Assembly: GCA_946699065.1 (NCBI GenBank)
Contig: CAMPDV010000240.1
Span: 1 to 64,000, forward strand
Reading direction: 5' to 3'
DNA from: Loxodes magnus
Taxonomy: Eukaryota; Ciliophora; Karyorelictea; Loxodida; Loxodidae
DNA: 64,000 bases
Shown here: positions 62,668 through 64,000 of the stretch, piece by piece
How the letters are laid out: each line of letters begins with the position of its first letter
Numbering within the stretch: position 1 is the first letter of the stretch
Position numbers and translations under genes: made by a program
The notes under the pieces: model-generated
Database searches by the model: none
What the model saw: the letters and a program-made list of their open reading frames with translations, nothing else
What the model was told of the DNA's origin: nothing

Positions 62668-63129
62668 TATATATATAATTTTATCAAAACTGTAAGTAAT
62701 TAAAAAGTTTTGAAGTAGCAATTAAATCAGAAATATTCATATTTTGCGAATTTTTAATTTTATCAATTATTTTGAAAAAGCATCATACATAAAATAAATA
62801 TATCTAAAACTAATGCAATTTTTATTTATTAAAAATAGAGAAATGTATACCTTACAGTAAACTATAAGTAAAATTATAAAAAGTTGAAAAAATTAAATTT
62901 TAATTTAAGATAAAAACTAATTAAATGGCATAATTCCATGCTAAATATAACATATAAAATTGCTGCCTTTTTTAAAGTATTTTATTTGAATAATTGAAAC
63001 AAAAAATAATTAGATTAATTTATAAAAATAATGAAATAAGAAATAGAATGACTAGCTCTTGAAATTAATTTTTGTTATTTATAATAGTTAAAATTACTTA
63101 TTTTTCTGTCAAAGAAAAAGAAGTGGATA
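62668..63129. other. AT-rich DNA without recognisable gene
   Basis: Nothing supportable seen. Confidence 0.4.
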
Positions 63130-64000
63130 AAAAATTAATTTGAATAAAGTTATTCAGTTTCAATTGATGATCGGATGATTGGTGATGATACATCAAATTT
63201 TTATTATAATATTTGGTCTTATATATTTTGCAGAAAATGATAGAAAGCTTTTACTTTAGTTTCGTTGATTTGTCTTTTCTAGTGTTATATCTAATATTTT
63301 ATTATAAAATATAATCTAATTAAAATTAAGATAAAAAGTTTAGCTTGCTTAAGAGCTCAGGATTTCGGAATTCCGGAAAACTCTAAGTATAAAACATTGT
63401 TTTCTTCACGTAAAGCTTTTTTTGAGGATTGATCTTCTTCATCTGATATTATGGCAATGTCAAATCATCATCGACTCTATAATCCATTGCAAGCATTGCA
63501 AAAAAATTTGATTTCAATCGACTTTATTGTTTCTCATCTAATAATTAAATAGACACTTCACCTATCGAAAAGGTCTAAAGAGTTTAGTAACTAAAATAGA
63601 AACTTGAAGTTTGGTTCCTTGCTCATTCCTTTCGATGTCATATTTAATTATAAATTTAATATAATTATTTAGGCATTTACTCTTTATATTTAAAGCTTTT
63701 TTATCTCTTATATCTCAAAAACTGTCTTTTAACCATCTTCATAAAATTATTACCTTTTTAGTATAGAAATTTAAGCTCAAAGAATCAACTTAAAAATAGA
63801 GTTTATATAATAATAGTTTATCTATAAACCTGAGTGCTTTCTTTTTATACAATCTACCTGTTTGCATTAATCGAAAGATTTTATCATGAAATATCATTCG
63901 ATACTTGTAAATCAGTCAAATAATTTTTCCTAATTATAAAAGCGAGTAAAGAGTTAGGAAGAAGAAGATACACTTAAGATTCAGTTAACTTTTTGCGTTG
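63130..64000 (-). pseudogene. Protein relic with S4-like motif, runs off the right edge (P)
   Basis: The minus strand enters from the window edge: CIFFFLTLYSLLQLGKII, TGA, LIYKYRMIFHDKIFRLMQTG, RLYKKKALRFIDKLLLYKLY, homologous to relic M at 60.0 kb. Further on (63.4-63.6 kb) come MLAMDYRVDDDLTLP and, shifted, SDEEDQSSKKALREENNVLY then LEFSGIPKS and a TGA. These are typical hydrophilic tail sequences, but it is not certain that they belong to the same gene. Voltage-gated cation channel is a guess from the R/K-every-third-residue spacing. Frameshifts and TGAs suggest decay; the 5' part lies outside the window. Confidence 0.4.

Noticed and set aside
1-64000. CRISPR array, bacterial operons, ribosome binding sites
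   Set aside because: No regularly spaced repeats; base composition and code are those of a ciliate.
1-64000. Chromosome breakage sequence or telomere repeats
   Set aside because: I looked for the Tetrahymena 15-bp Cbs core and for GGGGTT arrays by eye and saw neither. A computed search would be more reliable.

Overview
The window is about 80% A+T. No gene in it reads through in the standard code. When TAA and TAG are read as glutamine, many protein-like stretches appear on both strands: gag-like zinc-knuckle proteins, reverse transcriptase and endonuclease pieces, a kelch-type stretch, and coiled coils. This points to a ciliate. The density of decayed retroelements, the near absence of intact genes and the extreme base composition suggest germline (micronuclear) or germline-limited DNA of a Tetrahymena-like species. 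TGA sits repeatedly where related copies have TGG (Trp), so a code in which UGA is also sense is a live alternative.

Caution about reading frames: with TGA as the only stop, an AT-rich sequence has random open frames of several hundred codons. ORF length is therefore not evidence here. I relied on recognisable motifs, similarity between copies, synonymous change and protein-like composition. Almost everything coding looks like a pseudogene with frameshifts.

Layout. 0-10 kb: AT-rich DNA, a 0.3-kb GC-richer retroposon with a 15-bp target-site duplication (1.96-2.27 kb) and a second copy (8.28-8.57 kb), a GC-richer island (2.5-2.9 kb), a coiled-coil relic (+), a kelch relic (-), and the first copy of a 1.1-kb repeat (8.58-9.70 kb). 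10-20 kb: coiled-coil relics, then gag-like element A (17.18-18.12 kb) and relic J with tandem zinc knuckles (18.8-19.9 kb). 22-27 kb: unidentified protein relics. 28-36.5 kb: two LINE fragments (28.3-30.0 and 33.9-34.4 kb) and gag-like copies B and F. 38-43 kb: element C and relics G and H. 44.5-49.3 kb: a 3.1-kb 5'-truncated LINE (-), gag-like E (+) abutting it, and element D inserted exactly at the end of E. 51-57.6 kb: a coiled-coil relic, the second copy of the 1.1-kb repeat, an unidentified protein relic, and a third repeat fragment. 60-64 kb: two relics sharing an S4-like basic motif, with gag-like copy I between them.

The most interesting system is a swarm of short (0.7-1.0 kb) retroelements that carry only an ORF1/gag-type protein (coiled coil plus CX2CX4HX4C zinc knuckle). 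Three (A, C, D) are bounded by 15-19 bp target-site duplications, so they are complete units and not truncated LINEs. Their 5' leaders carry a hairpin with a compensatory base change. They were probably mobilised by a LINE machinery like the decayed one in the same window.
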